From Gayadomonas joobiniege G7 (GTDB lineage Bacteria > Pseudomonadota > Gammaproteobacteria > Enterobacterales > Alteromonadaceae): a DNA stretch of 64,000 nucleotides. A program made the translations under genes and the position numbers. Below are positions 21,428 to 33,208 of the stretch, piece by piece. Each line of letters begins with the position of its first letter. Position 1 is the first letter of the stretch. The notes beneath the pieces were generated by a model. It ran no database searches. It was not told the DNA's origin and worked only from the letters and a program-made list of their open reading frames with translations. The stretch is taken from NCBI RefSeq assembly GCF_000300815.1, contig NZ_AMRX01000003.1, positions 248,001-312,000 on the forward strand, read 5' to 3'.

Positions 21428-22150
21428 TTACTCAATAATATCCGCGTTATGATAGATTTCTTGAACATCATCAACATCATTGAGCATATTCATAAATTTT
21501 TCGAATGTGGCTACATCATCACCCGAGACCTCTGTTGTGGTTTGAGGGTTAAAGGTGATTTCTTCAATTTCGAAATTTGGGTTGTCAAATGATTCGGAAA
21601 GTGCGGTTTTAACTTTAAAAAATTCACTTTGGGGGGCTAAAACCGTTAACATGCCGTCTTCGTTTTCTACGTCTGTTACATCAACATCGGCCATTAATAA
21701 AGCTTCTAATACGGCGTCTTCATCATCACCCTTAAATGAAAAGACGGCTTGGTGATCAAACATATGGATGACAGAGCCAGGTGCACCCAGTTTAGAGTCA
21801 GTTTTAGTAAAACAGTTCCTAACATCGGCAAAGGTTCGATTGGAATTATCGGTTAAACAATCAACAATCACCATACAACCGCCTGGGCCAAAACCTTCAT
21901 AACGAGCGGGTTGATAGTCTTCGCCGGCACCACCTTGCGCTTTATCAATCGCTTTATCGATAACATGACCTGGTACTTGATCTTTTTTAGCTTTTTCAAT
22001 TAAACGACGCAATTGTAAGTTGGCATCTGGATCTGGGCCACCATTTTTTGCAACTACATAAATTTCTTTACCATAACGCGAGTACACTTTAGTTTTAGCG
22101 CCATGTGTTTTTGCCATAGCGGCTTTACGATTTTCGAAACTTCGTCCCAT
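21428..22150 (-). CDS. YebC/PmpR-family regulator, YeeN subgroup
   Basis: Family of DNA-binding/translation-associated proteins (TACO1/YebC). The 240-aa product begins [20 protein letters not shown] and carries [20 protein letters not shown] and [16 protein letters not shown] segments. These are much closer to E. coli YeeN than to YebC, which starts MAGHSKW. YebC members were recently linked to relief of ribosome stalling on proline-rich stretches; whether the YeeN branch does this is not established. It is monocistronic with a stem-loop downstream. No ruvC neighbour is present, which also argues against canonical YebC. Confidence 0.85.
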   Translation of the reverse strand: MGRSFENRKAAMAKTHGAKTKVYSRYGKEIYVVAKNGGPDPDANLQLRRLIEKAKKDQVPGHVIDKAIDKAQGGAGEDYQPARYEGFGPGGCMVIVDCLTDNSNRTFADVRNCFTKTDSKLGAPGSVIHMFDHQAVFSFKGDDEDAVLEALLMADVDVTDVENEDGMLTVLAPQSEFFKVKTALSESFDNPNFEIEEITFNPQTTTEVSGDDVATFEKFMNMLNDVDDVQEIYHNADIIE

Positions 22151-22296
22151 ATTCTTCTCAATTGGTTAGTTTATGAAATTTTATCCGAGTATTTTAACGG
22201 TATTCGGGTAAATTAAGCCAGCCTAACCGATAAATTAGCTTAATCAAACGCAAACAATGTTAAGATATAGGCGATAAAATTAGACTGGGGTAAGGT

Positions 22297-23130
22297 ATGC
22301 TAAAATTCGGCCGCGTGAATCGGCTTACAGTGATCCGTGGATCTGAAATTGGTTTTTGGTTAGATGGTGGGGTAGATGGCGAAGTTTTTTTACCACGCAA
22401 ATGGGCTCTAGGTAAGATTGAGCTCGATCAGCAAATCGAGGCATTTGTATATTACGATTCAAAAGATCGCTTAACAGCCACGATGCGTAAAGTGCCGGCC
22501 CAAGCTGGTCAGTTCGCTAGCTTACGGGTTTCTGCCATTAGTCCTTATGGCGCATTTTTAGATTTAGGGTTAGATAAAGACGTATTGTTGCCGTTGAGTG
22601 AACAAAAACAAAGCGTTGAAATTGATCGGCGTTGTTTGGTGTATTTGTTTGTTGATGAGCAAAACCGCTTAACAGCAACGGCGAAAGTTGATCAGTACTT
22701 AGATTTAACGCCACCACCTTATAAAAAAGGCGAAGCCGTTGAACTCGTGATTTTGAATCGTAGCGACTTAGGTTATAACGCCATCATTAACCATCAACAC
22801 AGAGGCGTAATTTATGCCAACGAAGTTTTTGAAACCTTATATTTTGGCAGCCATAAACAAGGTTTTATTAAACATATTCGTGATGACGGTAAAATCGATT
22901 TAATGTTGCAATCACATAGCGAAACTATGGATAGATATAGCCAGTTAATTTATCAGCAACTAAAACAAAATGACGGTTATTTGCCGTTGCACGATAAAAG
23001 CAGCCCAGTTGAGATCAAAGCGATATTAAATATCAGTAAAGGTGCATTTAAAAAAGCCATTGGCAGCTTATACAAACAAAAACGCATTGTGATTTTGCAT
23101 GATGGCATTCGCCTAAATACCGACAGTTAA
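22297..23130 (+). CDS. S1-like RNA-binding protein CvfB/YitL
   Basis: The 277-aa product has tandem S1-type beta-barrels (GEVFLPRKWAL; VSAISPYGAFLDLGLDKDVLLPLSEQ; the YANEVFETLYFGSHKQGFIKHIRDDGKIDL block) and a C-terminal winged helix (VEIKAILNISKGAFKKAIGSLYKQKRI). This is the architecture of CvfB, an RNA-binding virulence/expression regulator described in Staphylococcus and Streptococcus. Its role in gammaproteobacteria is not defined. It stands alone and is convergent with the YbeL-like gene. Confidence 0.88.
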   Translation: MLKFGRVNRLTVIRGSEIGFWLDGGVDGEVFLPRKWALGKIELDQQIEAFVYYDSKDRLTATMRKVPAQAGQFASLRVSAISPYGAFLDLGLDKDVLLPLSEQKQSVEIDRRCLVYLFVDEQNRLTATAKVDQYLDLTPPPYKKGEAVELVILNRSDLGYNAIINHQHRGVIYANEVFETLYFGSHKQGFIKHIRDDGKIDLMLQSHSETMDRYSQLIYQQLKQNDGYLPLHDKSSPVEIKAILNISKGAFKKAIGSLYKQKRIVILHDGIRLNTDS

Positions 23131-23140
23131 TACCTCAGCG

Positions 23141-23623
23141 CTATGGCGCTGCAGCGATGCGACTAAAGTTTTCGTGCTGGCAATTAAAACAAGGGTGGAT
23201 TTTTTGCACATGATTAATTTCAATCGTTTCGCCGCAGTGCTGGCATTTTAATAGGCCAAAAGCCACTTCTTCGCCCGCCTGATAGGTGCCTTTGTGGTTC
23301 ATATCTGAGCTAAATTCACGCCACTCGAGCTGAGTTCGGTCGGTCATTTCTGCAAGTGTATGCCAAAAATTGTCTTTTGCGGCTAAATAAAAAGCCGACT
23401 CTTGCCCTTCGTAGTGGTAGGTTTCATAAAAATAAGCGAGATCACGCTGCAAATACTCTAGGCTGAGTGTTAAATCGTCACGGTTTATTTCATAACCGGT
23501 TTGCACGTATTCGCGCAAAAACTCAATGCCTTCGACCAGAGATTGGGTCTGCTGCTGGCCTTCGTTTAGCCAAGCGCGGAGTTTTTCTTGCAGAGACTGA
23601 TAGCCGTTTTTTGATGATTGCAT
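23141..23623 (-). CDS. YbeL-like zinc-ribbon protein (DUF1451)
   Basis: The 160-aa product has a helical N-terminal half and a conserved centre (LAEMTDRTQLEWREFSSDMNH, very close to E. coli YbeL). A C-terminal zinc ribbon has Cys pairs CQHCGE and CFNCQ. The function of the family is unknown. It is divergent from leuS, the same neighbourhood as ybeL in E. coli, which strengthens the assignment. No operon partner. Confidence 0.85.
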   Translation of the reverse strand: MQSSKNGYQSLQEKLRAWLNEGQQQTQSLVEGIEFLREYVQTGYEINRDDLTLSLEYLQRDLAYFYETYHYEGQESAFYLAAKDNFWHTLAEMTDRTQLEWREFSSDMNHKGTYQAGEEVAFGLLKCQHCGETIEINHVQKIHPCFNCQHENFSRIAAAP

Positions 23624-23752
23624 AAATCCTCCTGCACTCTGTATATTATTGCCTGATTTGCTGAGTTTAATTTATTTATAGCAGATTTTTTAATTATCCG
23701 CTTAACCGCTATTGGCGTCTTAGCGACTGGTAAGTTATCCTATACGGCTTAA

Positions 23753-26392
<2,640 letters not shown>

Positions 26393-26394
26393 TA

Positions 26395-26871
26395 ATGAAA
26401 AAATTTACCTTATTGATATTGCTTTTTGGTATTGCAAGTTGTGGTTTTAATCTACGCGGCAGTTATACAGTGCCACAAGACTTACGCAATATGTGTCTTG
26501 ATGCTGAAGCTGCGCCTGAATTGGGACGCGAACTTGCGATGCGCTTGCAGCGCAGTCAGGTAAATTTGTCAAACGACAAGCGAGATTGTGTTAAATTGAC
26601 CATTGAGTCGGTGGATTTACAGCGTTCGGTATTATCGTTATTTCCGAACGCTCAGGTTGCTGAGTACGAGCTTGATTATCGGGTTAGATATCAGCTCGTA
26701 TTTGTCGATGGTAAGGTCAACAGCTACACCACAGAAGTTGTTCGTGATTATCAAGATGACCCAGACGCAGTGATGGCAAAATCTAAAGAAATGGATATTT
26801 TAAAAGCCGAACTTCGCCGCTATGCGGCAGAACAAATCGTCTTACGATTATCTTCGGTAGGGGTCCGTTAA
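26395..26871 (+). CDS. lptE: LPS-assembly lipoprotein LptE
   Basis: Outer-membrane lipoprotein that plugs LptD and helps insert lipopolysaccharide. The signal peptide has a lipobox GIASC (Cys ~17) followed by GFNLRGSY, the family's typical post-Cys segment. The 158 aa are shorter than E. coli LptE (193), mostly at the C-terminus. Two nt separate it from leuS and 4 nt from holA, reproducing the E. coli order. High confidence from motif plus synteny. Confidence 0.93.
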   Translation: MKKFTLLILLFGIASCGFNLRGSYTVPQDLRNMCLDAEAAPELGRELAMRLQRSQVNLSNDKRDCVKLTIESVDLQRSVLSLFPNAQVAEYELDYRVRYQLVFVDGKVNSYTTEVVRDYQDDPDAVMAKSKEMDILKAELRRYAAEQIVLRLSSVGVR

Positions 26872-26875
26872 GCTG

Positions 26876-27925
26876 ATGCGGTTGTATGTTAACCAGCTTA
26901 CTCAGCAATTGCAGCGAGGTTTGCCTAAACTGATCCTCTTGTTCGGAGATGAAGTTTATCAACAGCAGCAAGCATTGGACGAAATTCGACGAGTTTGTCG
27001 CCAGCAGGGGTTTGATGAGCGGGTGCGTTTTCATTTTGAAGATAACTTTAGTTGGCAACAAGTGTTAGATGAAACGCAGGCATTGTCGTTATTTGCAAGC
27101 CAAAAAATTATCGAAGTCGAAATGCCAAAAGCTAAACCTGGCCGCGACGGGGGGCAATTTTTTAAACAATGGTGTGAGTTAGCCGATAATCCAAACCTGC
27201 TCATTGTCTGGGGAGGAAAAATGGCCGCCGAGCAGACAAAAACCAAGTGGTTTAAATCGCTACCCGAAGCTGATGTTTGGTATCTTCCAATTTATGAAAT
27301 TGATAGAGCTAAATTACCCGCGTGGTTTAATCAAGCATTTGCCAAACACCAGCTTAATGTTACTGGGCAAGCAACTGAGCTGCTTTGTGATTTATTTGAA
27401 GGCAATTTAGCGGGCGCAAGCCAAGAAGTTGAACGTTTAGCGTTAGTTTATGACCAACAAAAAATAGGTGTTGATAAAGTGGCCGCCGTCGTTGGCGATC
27501 AGTCGCGTTTTACTGTGTTTCAGCTGGCTGATGATCTGTTAAACGATAATCGTAAAAAAGTAGCACAAGTACTTCGCCGTTTGGCTGGTGAAGAACTTGA
27601 GCCTGTCATTATATTGTGGATGCTGCAAAAAGAACTAGATACGCTTAGTCAACTTGCGAGTGCGGGGCAAGCTTTTGATGTGCAATGTAAAAAGCTGAGG
27701 ATTTGGGAGAATCGAAAAGCACTATATCGACGCGCTTTACAGCGGTTGTCGTTGGCTAATTTAGAAATGATTCAACAGGCGATAGCGCATTTTGAGCTCA
27801 GCTATAAAAGCAGTGGCATAGCTGAACCCTACTTTGAGTTAATGCATATCTGTGCGTTATTTTCTGGTGATGAAAAGCTCACCGCGTTGACTAAAATTCA
27901 GCTAGCGGATGCGAACCATGTCTAA
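26876..27925 (+). CDS. holA: DNA polymerase III delta subunit HolA
   Basis: Clamp-loader subunit that opens the beta clamp. It has 349 aa (E. coli 343) and begins MRLYVNQLTQQLQRGLPKLILLFGDE, typical of HolA. A degenerate AAA+ fold is followed by the C-terminal collar helices (LSQLASAGQAFDVQCKKLRIWENRKALYRRAL). The last codons overlap the nadD start by 8 nt. Housekeeping, in the leuS run. Confidence 0.95.
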   Translation: MRLYVNQLTQQLQRGLPKLILLFGDEVYQQQQALDEIRRVCRQQGFDERVRFHFEDNFSWQQVLDETQALSLFASQKIIEVEMPKAKPGRDGGQFFKQWCELADNPNLLIVWGGKMAAEQTKTKWFKSLPEADVWYLPIYEIDRAKLPAWFNQAFAKHQLNVTGQATELLCDLFEGNLAGASQEVERLALVYDQQKIGVDKVAAVVGDQSRFTVFQLADDLLNDNRKKVAQVLRRLAGEELEPVIILWMLQKELDTLSQLASAGQAFDVQCKKLRIWENRKALYRRALQRLSLANLEMIQQAIAHFELSYKSSGIAEPYFELMHICALFSGDEKLTALTKIQLADANHV

Positions 27926-28562
27926 ATATGCGTTGAGACTGTATTTAGGGGGGACTTTTAACCCCATCCATAATGGTCATTTGCATGGCGCCATTCAAGC
28001 ATTGGAAAGCTGTCAGGCAGAACAATTATTTTTATTACCTAATTATTTGCCACCACATAAATCAGCCCCGAATGAAACGGCAGTGCAAAGACAGAAATTA
28101 TGTGAGCTTAGTTTATCAATAGATCACCGTTTACGGCTGGATGACAGAGAACTCCAACGATCTAAAGCCTGTTATACAATAGAAACAGTGCAGATATTAC
28201 ATGCAACTTATGCAAACGAGGCCATAGGGTTTGTAATAGGCATGGATTCGCTCCAACAGCTCGCCACTTGGCATCAATGGCAGCAACTGACAGATTTTTG
28301 TCATCTCATCGTTTTACAGCGTGGCGGATATCAATTAGAACTGCCAGCAGCGGTATCTGAGTTTGTGCAACAACGTTTAGTGCAGCAGGTTGATGAGCTT
28401 AAAACACAGCGCCAAGGTAGGGTTTTTATTGTTGATAGCCCGTTATTGGAAATATCGTCGAGTGAGATAAGAGCTCGTGTAAAAGCAGGTTTGAACTCTA
28501 CTTGTCTACTGCCGCCGGCGGTTAATCAGTATATAATTGAACATGATTTATATTCAACCTGA
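27918..28562 (+). CDS. nadD: Nicotinate-nucleotide adenylyltransferase NadD
   Basis: Transfers AMP from ATP to nicotinate mononucleotide in NAD synthesis. The nucleotidyltransferase signature GGTFNPIHNGHLHGA (HxGH) is at the N-terminus, VIGMDSLQQLATWHQW is mid-chain and ISSSEIRARV is near the end. The start at ATG 27918 gives 214 aa (E. coli 213); an in-frame ATG at 27909 inside holA would add three residues. The gene overlaps the holA stop, indicating coupling. Confidence 0.95.
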   Translation: MSKYALRLYLGGTFNPIHNGHLHGAIQALESCQAEQLFLLPNYLPPHKSAPNETAVQRQKLCELSLSIDHRLRLDDRELQRSKACYTIETVQILHATYANEAIGFVIGMDSLQQLATWHQWQQLTDFCHLIVLQRGGYQLELPAAVSEFVQQRLVQQVDELKTQRQGRVFIVDSPLLEISSSEIRARVKAGLNSTCLLPPAVNQYIIEHDLYST

Positions 28563-28588
28563 GTTGAATTCATAGGAGTAAGTAACTT

Positions 28589-28909
28589 TTGCAATTAGAA
28601 AAATTTAAAGATTTTATTAAAGATAAAGCCGATGATCTAAAAGCCAATGATATCACTGAGTTGGACTTACGCGAAAAATCTACATTTACGGAGTATATGC
28701 TGGTTTGCTCAGGCAATTCAAAACAGCATGTTAAATCCATTGCCCGCCATGTTGCTGACGAAGCTAAACAAGAACAGATCCGTCCGTATGGCATCGAAGG
28801 TGAAGATGTAGGCGAGTGGGTGTTAGTTGATTTTGGTGAAGTGGTTTTGCACGTGATGACGGAAGAAATGCGTGATCTTTATCAATTAGAAAAACTCTGG
28901 CAGCAATGA
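28589..28909 (+). CDS. rsfS: Ribosome silencing factor RsfS
   Basis: Binds L14 of the 50S subunit and blocks subunit joining during starvation. The 106-aa product matches E. coli (105 aa) across [24 protein letters not shown] and the C-terminal [21 protein letters not shown]. It uses a TTG start: an AGGAG site at 28574-28578 lies 10 nt upstream and no in-frame ATG is near. Its stop overlaps the rlmH ATG by 4 nt (ATGA), as in many gammaproteobacteria. Confidence 0.95.
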   Translation: MQLEKFKDFIKDKADDLKANDITELDLREKSTFTEYMLVCSGNSKQHVKSIARHVADEAKQEQIRPYGIEGEDVGEWVLVDFGEVVLHVMTEEMRDLYQLEKLWQQ

Positions 28910-29376
28910 AAATTCAGCTGATTGCAGTTGGGCAAAAAATGCCATCTTGGGTTAGCCAGGGTTTTAATGAATATCAAAGACGTTTTCCCCGCGACTGTGC
29001 GCTTGAGCTAGTGGAAATTGCTGCGGGGAAGCGGGGAAAAAATGCCGATATCAAACGCATCCTTGAAAAAGAAGGCAGCCAGATGCTGGCAGCAGTCAAT
29101 AAAGGTAATCGAATCGTTACGTTAGAAGTCACAGGGAAACCTTGGAGTACTGAACAATTAGCTGAGCAGCTACAAAGCTGGCAGTTCGATGGTCGTGATG
29201 TGAGTTTGTTGGTTGGTGGGCCTGAAGGGCTGGCTCCTGAATGTATTGCGCAAGCTGAACAAAAATGGTCGCTGTCAAATTTGACCTTGCCGCACCCTAT
29301 GGTTAGAGTCATACTTGCTGAGAGTTTGTACCGTGCATGGAGTGTCACTCAAAACCATCCCTACCATAGAGAATAA
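28906..29376 (+). CDS. rlmH: 23S rRNA pseudouridine-1915 N3-methyltransferase RlmH
   Basis: SPOUT-family methyltransferase that methylates pseudouridine 1915 in helix 69 of 23S rRNA in assembled ribosomes. The product (156 aa; E. coli 155) shows the knotted SAM-binding region [19 protein letters not shown] and the C-terminal [19 protein letters not shown] with the terminal HPYHRE. The start overlaps rsfS by 4 nt; mrdA follows after 6 nt. Confidence 0.97.
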   Translation: MKIQLIAVGQKMPSWVSQGFNEYQRRFPRDCALELVEIAAGKRGKNADIKRILEKEGSQMLAAVNKGNRIVTLEVTGKPWSTEQLAEQLQSWQFDGRDVSLLVGGPEGLAPECIAQAEQKWSLSNLTLPHPMVRVILAESLYRAWSVTQNHPYHRE

Positions 29377-29382
29377 CCAATT

Positions 29383-31287
29383 ATGTGGCATAGACGTCGA
29401 CGATTAGCGATGCGTGACCACCTGGCCGAAGCCAGTTTGTTTAATCGGCGCGCCTTATTTAGCTTGTTTGTGATTGTGATCTTAGGTGCAATTTTGTTGA
29501 TTAATCTGCATAGCATTCAAATAGATCAATACGAAGATTATCAAACACGTGCCGATGGTAACCGAATAAAAGTATTGCCAAGCCCACCGAATAGAGGTTT
29601 GATATACGATCGTTTTGGTCGAATTTTAGCCGATAATGCGACTTTTTATAGCCTGGAAATTGTCCCTGAAGAAGTCGCTGATATGGACCAACTGCTTAGT
29701 CGGGTTGCTGAGTTAATACCGATAGAAGAATCCCGGCTAGACGACTTTAGAGAGCAGGTTAAACACCAATGGCGAAAGTTTGAAGCGGTTGTGCTTAAAT
29801 CTCAACTCAGCGAAGAAGAAGCCTCTATCATTGCTGTTAACCAACACAAGCTTAAAGGCGCTTATATCGAAGCCAGGTTAAAGCGCTATTATCCTTATGG
29901 AGAGTTGACCACGCATGCGGTCGGTTATGTTGCCAAAATCAATCGAAAAGACGCTGATAATTTAGAGCTTGAAGGCAAAACAGCTCGTTATGAAGGCACT
30001 TTTGATATTGGTAAACAGGGCTTAGAAAAATACTATGAAGACCTACTGCACGGTGAAGTCGGTTATCAAAAAGTAGAAGTGAACAACCGCGGCCGCATTA
30101 TTAGAACTCTGTCTGAACAAGCACCTGAACCAGGGCAAGATTTAGTATTAAGTTTAGACATTGAAATGCAGCAAGTCGCTAAAGACGCTTTAGGCGAAAA
30201 TAGAGGTGCTGTTGTCGTTTTAGATACTAAAGATAACAGCGTTTTAGCTTTGTACAGTAATCCTAGTTATGATCCTAATTTGTTTGTGCACGGGATCAGC
30301 AGCAAAAATTATAAAAAATTATTAAATGATACTGACCGGCCGCTGATTAATCGTGTCACTCAGGGGCGCTACCCACCTGCCTCTACTATTAAACCTATCA
30401 TGGGATTATTAGGGTTACACGATCAAATGGTGACGACCAAAACACGGATTTGGGACCCAGGCTATTATCAAATAAGAGACATCGCCCATAAATATCGTGA
30501 TTGGAAAAAGTGGGGGCACGGATGGGTTGATATCTACCGATCAATCGAAGAATCTTGTGATGTTTATTTTTACGATCTTGCTGTGCGTTTAGGAATGGAC
30601 AGGATCCACGAATTTATGTCGCAATTTGGATTTGGCCAGCACACAGGTATAGATATTTATGAAGAATCCACCGCGATTTTACCGTCTCGTGAATGGAAAT
30701 ACGGCAGATATCGCCAACCTTGGTACGCCGGGGACACGGTAAGTATAGGCATTGGTCAAGGTTATTGGACAGTGACGCCCTTGCAATTGGCTTTTGCCAC
30801 TAGCATAGTCGCTAATCAAGGGCTGGTTTATGAGCCAAAAATGCTCAATGCAACCCGCACAAAAACCGGTGAATTGCCCGTGCCAGCTGTTGATCGTAAA
30901 CCGGTGGAAGGGGTGAGTGAGCATAATTGGCAAGTGATTAAAACCGCGATGCATGGGGTTGTCGACAAAATTACAGGCTCGGGACATAAAGCCTTTCAAG
31001 GCGCTGAATATGAATCAGCCGGTAAAACCGGCACCGCGCAGGTGATCCGCATCGCTCAAAATGAAGAATATGATGCTGAAAAAATTGCCGAAAAATACCG
31101 AGATAACGCACTTTATGTTGGTTTTGCCCCTGTTGATAACCCACGTATTGCAGTGGCGGTTGTTATTGAAAACGTAGGTGGAGGCGGTAAAAATGCAGCA
31201 CCTGTTGCTCGTATTATGATGGATTATTATTTTGCAAATTACCCAGATAACCCGTTAGAGGCGTATAAAAATGTCAGCAATGAATGA
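29383..31287 (+). CDS. mrdA: Penicillin-binding protein 2 (elongasome transpeptidase)
   Basis: Class B PBP making peptidoglycan cross-links for lateral wall growth, partner of RodA and MreC. One N-terminal membrane anchor (~25-48) is followed by a dimerisation domain. The transpeptidase domain carries PPASTIKP (SxxK with the nucleophile Ser), SCD in IEESCDVYFYDLA, and AGKTGTAQV (KTG). The 634 aa agree with E. coli's 633. Its 3' end overlaps mrdB by 17 nt. Confidence 0.97.
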   Translation: MWHRRRRLAMRDHLAEASLFNRRALFSLFVIVILGAILLINLHSIQIDQYEDYQTRADGNRIKVLPSPPNRGLIYDRFGRILADNATFYSLEIVPEEVADMDQLLSRVAELIPIEESRLDDFREQVKHQWRKFEAVVLKSQLSEEEASIIAVNQHKLKGAYIEARLKRYYPYGELTTHAVGYVAKINRKDADNLELEGKTARYEGTFDIGKQGLEKYYEDLLHGEVGYQKVEVNNRGRIIRTLSEQAPEPGQDLVLSLDIEMQQVAKDALGENRGAVVVLDTKDNSVLALYSNPSYDPNLFVHGISSKNYKKLLNDTDRPLINRVTQGRYPPASTIKPIMGLLGLHDQMVTTKTRIWDPGYYQIRDIAHKYRDWKKWGHGWVDIYRSIEESCDVYFYDLAVRLGMDRIHEFMSQFGFGQHTGIDIYEESTAILPSREWKYGRYRQPWYAGDTVSIGIGQGYWTVTPLQLAFATSIVANQGLVYEPKMLNATRTKTGELPVPAVDRKPVEGVSEHNWQVIKTAMHGVVDKITGSGHKAFQGAEYESAGKTGTAQVIRIAQNEEYDAEKIAEKYRDNALYVGFAPVDNPRIAVAVVIENVGGGGKNAAPVARIMMDYYFANYPDNPLEAYKNVSNE

Positions 31288-32380
31288 TGAAAAAAGTTTG
31301 CTGAGAAAAATTCATATTGATGCCCAGTTATTATTGGCGTTAGTCAGTTTAATGGTGGTTGGTTTATTTATCATTTATAGTGCTTCGGGTCAGAATATGG
31401 ATTTAATCGTTCGGCAAGCGATACGGTTAGGTTTAGCCATTTTTGTGATGATGGCAGTTGCCCAAATACCTCCGTCCTTTTTAGCTCATAGAGCGGCGGT
31501 ATTTTTTACCTTAGCCTGTTTATTATTAGTTGCGGTTTTGTTGTTCGGGGCCGTAGGTAAAGGTGCACAGCGTTGGTTAGATATAGGGTTTATGCGAATT
31601 CAACCTTCAGAATTGATGAAGTTGGCGCTGCCGATAATGTTGGCTGCTTATATTTCTAAACGTCCACTACCCCCGAGTATAAAACATACTGGCATTGCTT
31701 TATTTTTAGTTGTGATGCCAACTTTATTAATTGCCAAGCAACCAGATTTAGGCACTTCATTGTTAATTGCTATGTCTGGTATTTTTGTATTGTTTTTAGC
31801 TGGTTTGAGTTGGCGTTTAATTGCTGGCTTTGTGCTGTTAGTCTCAGCATTGGCACCGTTAGTCTGGTACTTTTACATGCATGACTATCAAAAGCGGCGA
31901 GTGCTCACTTTTTTAAATCCAGAAAGTGATCCCTTAGGCTCGGGTTATCATATTATTCAATCAAAAATAGCAATAGGATCTGGAGGTTTTTGGGGAAAAG
32001 GCTGGTTAGCCGGCACTCAATCACAATTAGAGTTTTTACCTGAGCGCCACACTGACTTTATTTTTGCGGTATTTGCTGAGGAGTTCGGTTGGGCGGGTGT
32101 GATTGTATTATTAGCGCTATATTTATGGGTGATTGCTCGCGGTATGGTGATCGCAGCACAAGCGCCCGATATGTTTACTAAATTATTAGCCGGCAGTATT
32201 ACGTTAACGTTTTTTGTTTATGTGTTTGTTAATATGGGTATGGTATCCGGTATTTTGCCGGTGGTTGGGGTGCCTCTGCCGTTGGTTAGTTATGGTGGAA
32301 CCTCTATGGTGACACTGTTAGCTGGTTTTGGCATATTAATGGCTATCAGCACCCATAAAAGATTTTTACGAGATGCTTAA
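31271..32380 (+). CDS. mrdB: Rod-shape peptidoglycan glycosyltransferase RodA (MrdB)
   Basis: SEDS-family polymerase that extends glycan strands from lipid II, working with PBP2. The 369-aa protein (E. coli 370) has about ten membrane helices. It contains IIYSASGQ near the start, LNPESDPLGSGYHIIQSKIAIGSGG with the catalytic Asp loop, and LPERHTDFIFAVFAEEFGW. ATG 31271 has GAGG 9 nt upstream; ATG 31280 is a weaker alternative. It overlaps mrdA by 17 nt and rlpA by 1 nt. Confidence 0.96.
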   Translation: MSAMNDEKSLLRKIHIDAQLLLALVSLMVVGLFIIYSASGQNMDLIVRQAIRLGLAIFVMMAVAQIPPSFLAHRAAVFFTLACLLLVAVLLFGAVGKGAQRWLDIGFMRIQPSELMKLALPIMLAAYISKRPLPPSIKHTGIALFLVVMPTLLIAKQPDLGTSLLIAMSGIFVLFLAGLSWRLIAGFVLLVSALAPLVWYFYMHDYQKRRVLTFLNPESDPLGSGYHIIQSKIAIGSGGFWGKGWLAGTQSQLEFLPERHTDFIFAVFAEEFGWAGVIVLLALYLWVIARGMVIAAQAPDMFTKLLAGSITLTFFVYVFVNMGMVSGILPVVGVPLPLVSYGGTSMVTLLAGFGILMAISTHKRFLRDA

Positions 32381-33153
32381 TGGATAAGTTGTTTATCGCG
32401 TTTTTTTGCCTATGGCTGGCCAGTTGTGCCAAGGAGCCACATCCAAATGCTGGCCGTTATAAAATAGAACAAGATATTGCACCAGAACGGGCTCCGCTGG
32501 AACAAGAGCTCTTTGATCCAACCCCTGTTTATGAAGAACCTACCCGAGGTGGGAATAGCGATTACCGCTTATTAGGTAAAGATTATAAAGTTTTAAAAAG
32601 TGCGGATGGTTTTAGTGAAGAAGGCATAGCCTCTTGGTATGGAAAAAAATTTCATGGTCACTTAACATCAAACGGTGAAACATATGATATGTACGAGATG
32701 ACAGCCGCTCATAAAACCTTACCTTTACCCACCTATGTAAAAGTTACAAACCTGGAGAATGGCCGACAAGCCATAGTACGTGTTAATGACAGGGGACCTT
32801 TTCACGCCGGCCGTATCATTGATTTATCGTATGCTGCTGCTTTTAAATTAGGGGTTTATCAAACAGGTACCGCGCGGGTTAAAATAGAAAGTCTGCATTC
32901 TGCTGCTGGGTATTATATCCAAGTGGCAAAAGGTAAAGACGCAGAAAATATGCAAGAAAAAAGCATGGCAATAGCTGCTTTGTTCCAGGTACCTACAAAA
33001 ATTCTACAGCGTGACGGAATTTTTTGGCTGGTAGCAGGTCCGATGGACGAGCTTACCCAAGCCGATAAAGTCATACAGGATTTACTTGATTATGGTTATC
33101 CAGATGCCCGACATTTGAACAAGGTCGAGGCGGTCGGTGCGACAATCCAATAA
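32380..33153 (+). CDS. rlpA: Septal ring lytic transglycosylase/lipoprotein RlpA
   Basis: Outer-membrane lipoprotein (lipobox WLASC, Cys ~16) with a double-psi beta-barrel at ~85-170 (GIASWYGKKFHG, VNDRGPFHAGRIIDLSYAAA). A C-terminal SPOR domain (~175-250, GYYIQVAKGKDAENM) binds denuded glycan. In Pseudomonas, RlpA is a lytic transglycosylase for denuded strands; in E. coli the activity is unclear. It has 257 aa, shorter than E. coli (362) through a short linker. The ATG overlaps the mrdB stop (TAATG). Confidence 0.94.
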   Translation: MDKLFIAFFCLWLASCAKEPHPNAGRYKIEQDIAPERAPLEQELFDPTPVYEEPTRGGNSDYRLLGKDYKVLKSADGFSEEGIASWYGKKFHGHLTSNGETYDMYEMTAAHKTLPLPTYVKVTNLENGRQAIVRVNDRGPFHAGRIIDLSYAAAFKLGVYQTGTARVKIESLHSAAGYYIQVAKGKDAENMQEKSMAIAALFQVPTKILQRDGIFWLVAGPMDELTQADKVIQDLLDYGYPDARHLNKVEAVGATIQ

Positions 33154-33208
33154 AGGTGATATGATATAAAAATCTAACCACCAGAATGAAATTAACAATA
33201 TTTAACTT

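Noticed and set aside
23136..23151. CAGCGC/GCGCTG hairpin between cvfB and the YbeL-like gene
   Set aside because: Short stem without U-tract, partly in coding sequence; too weak to call a terminator.
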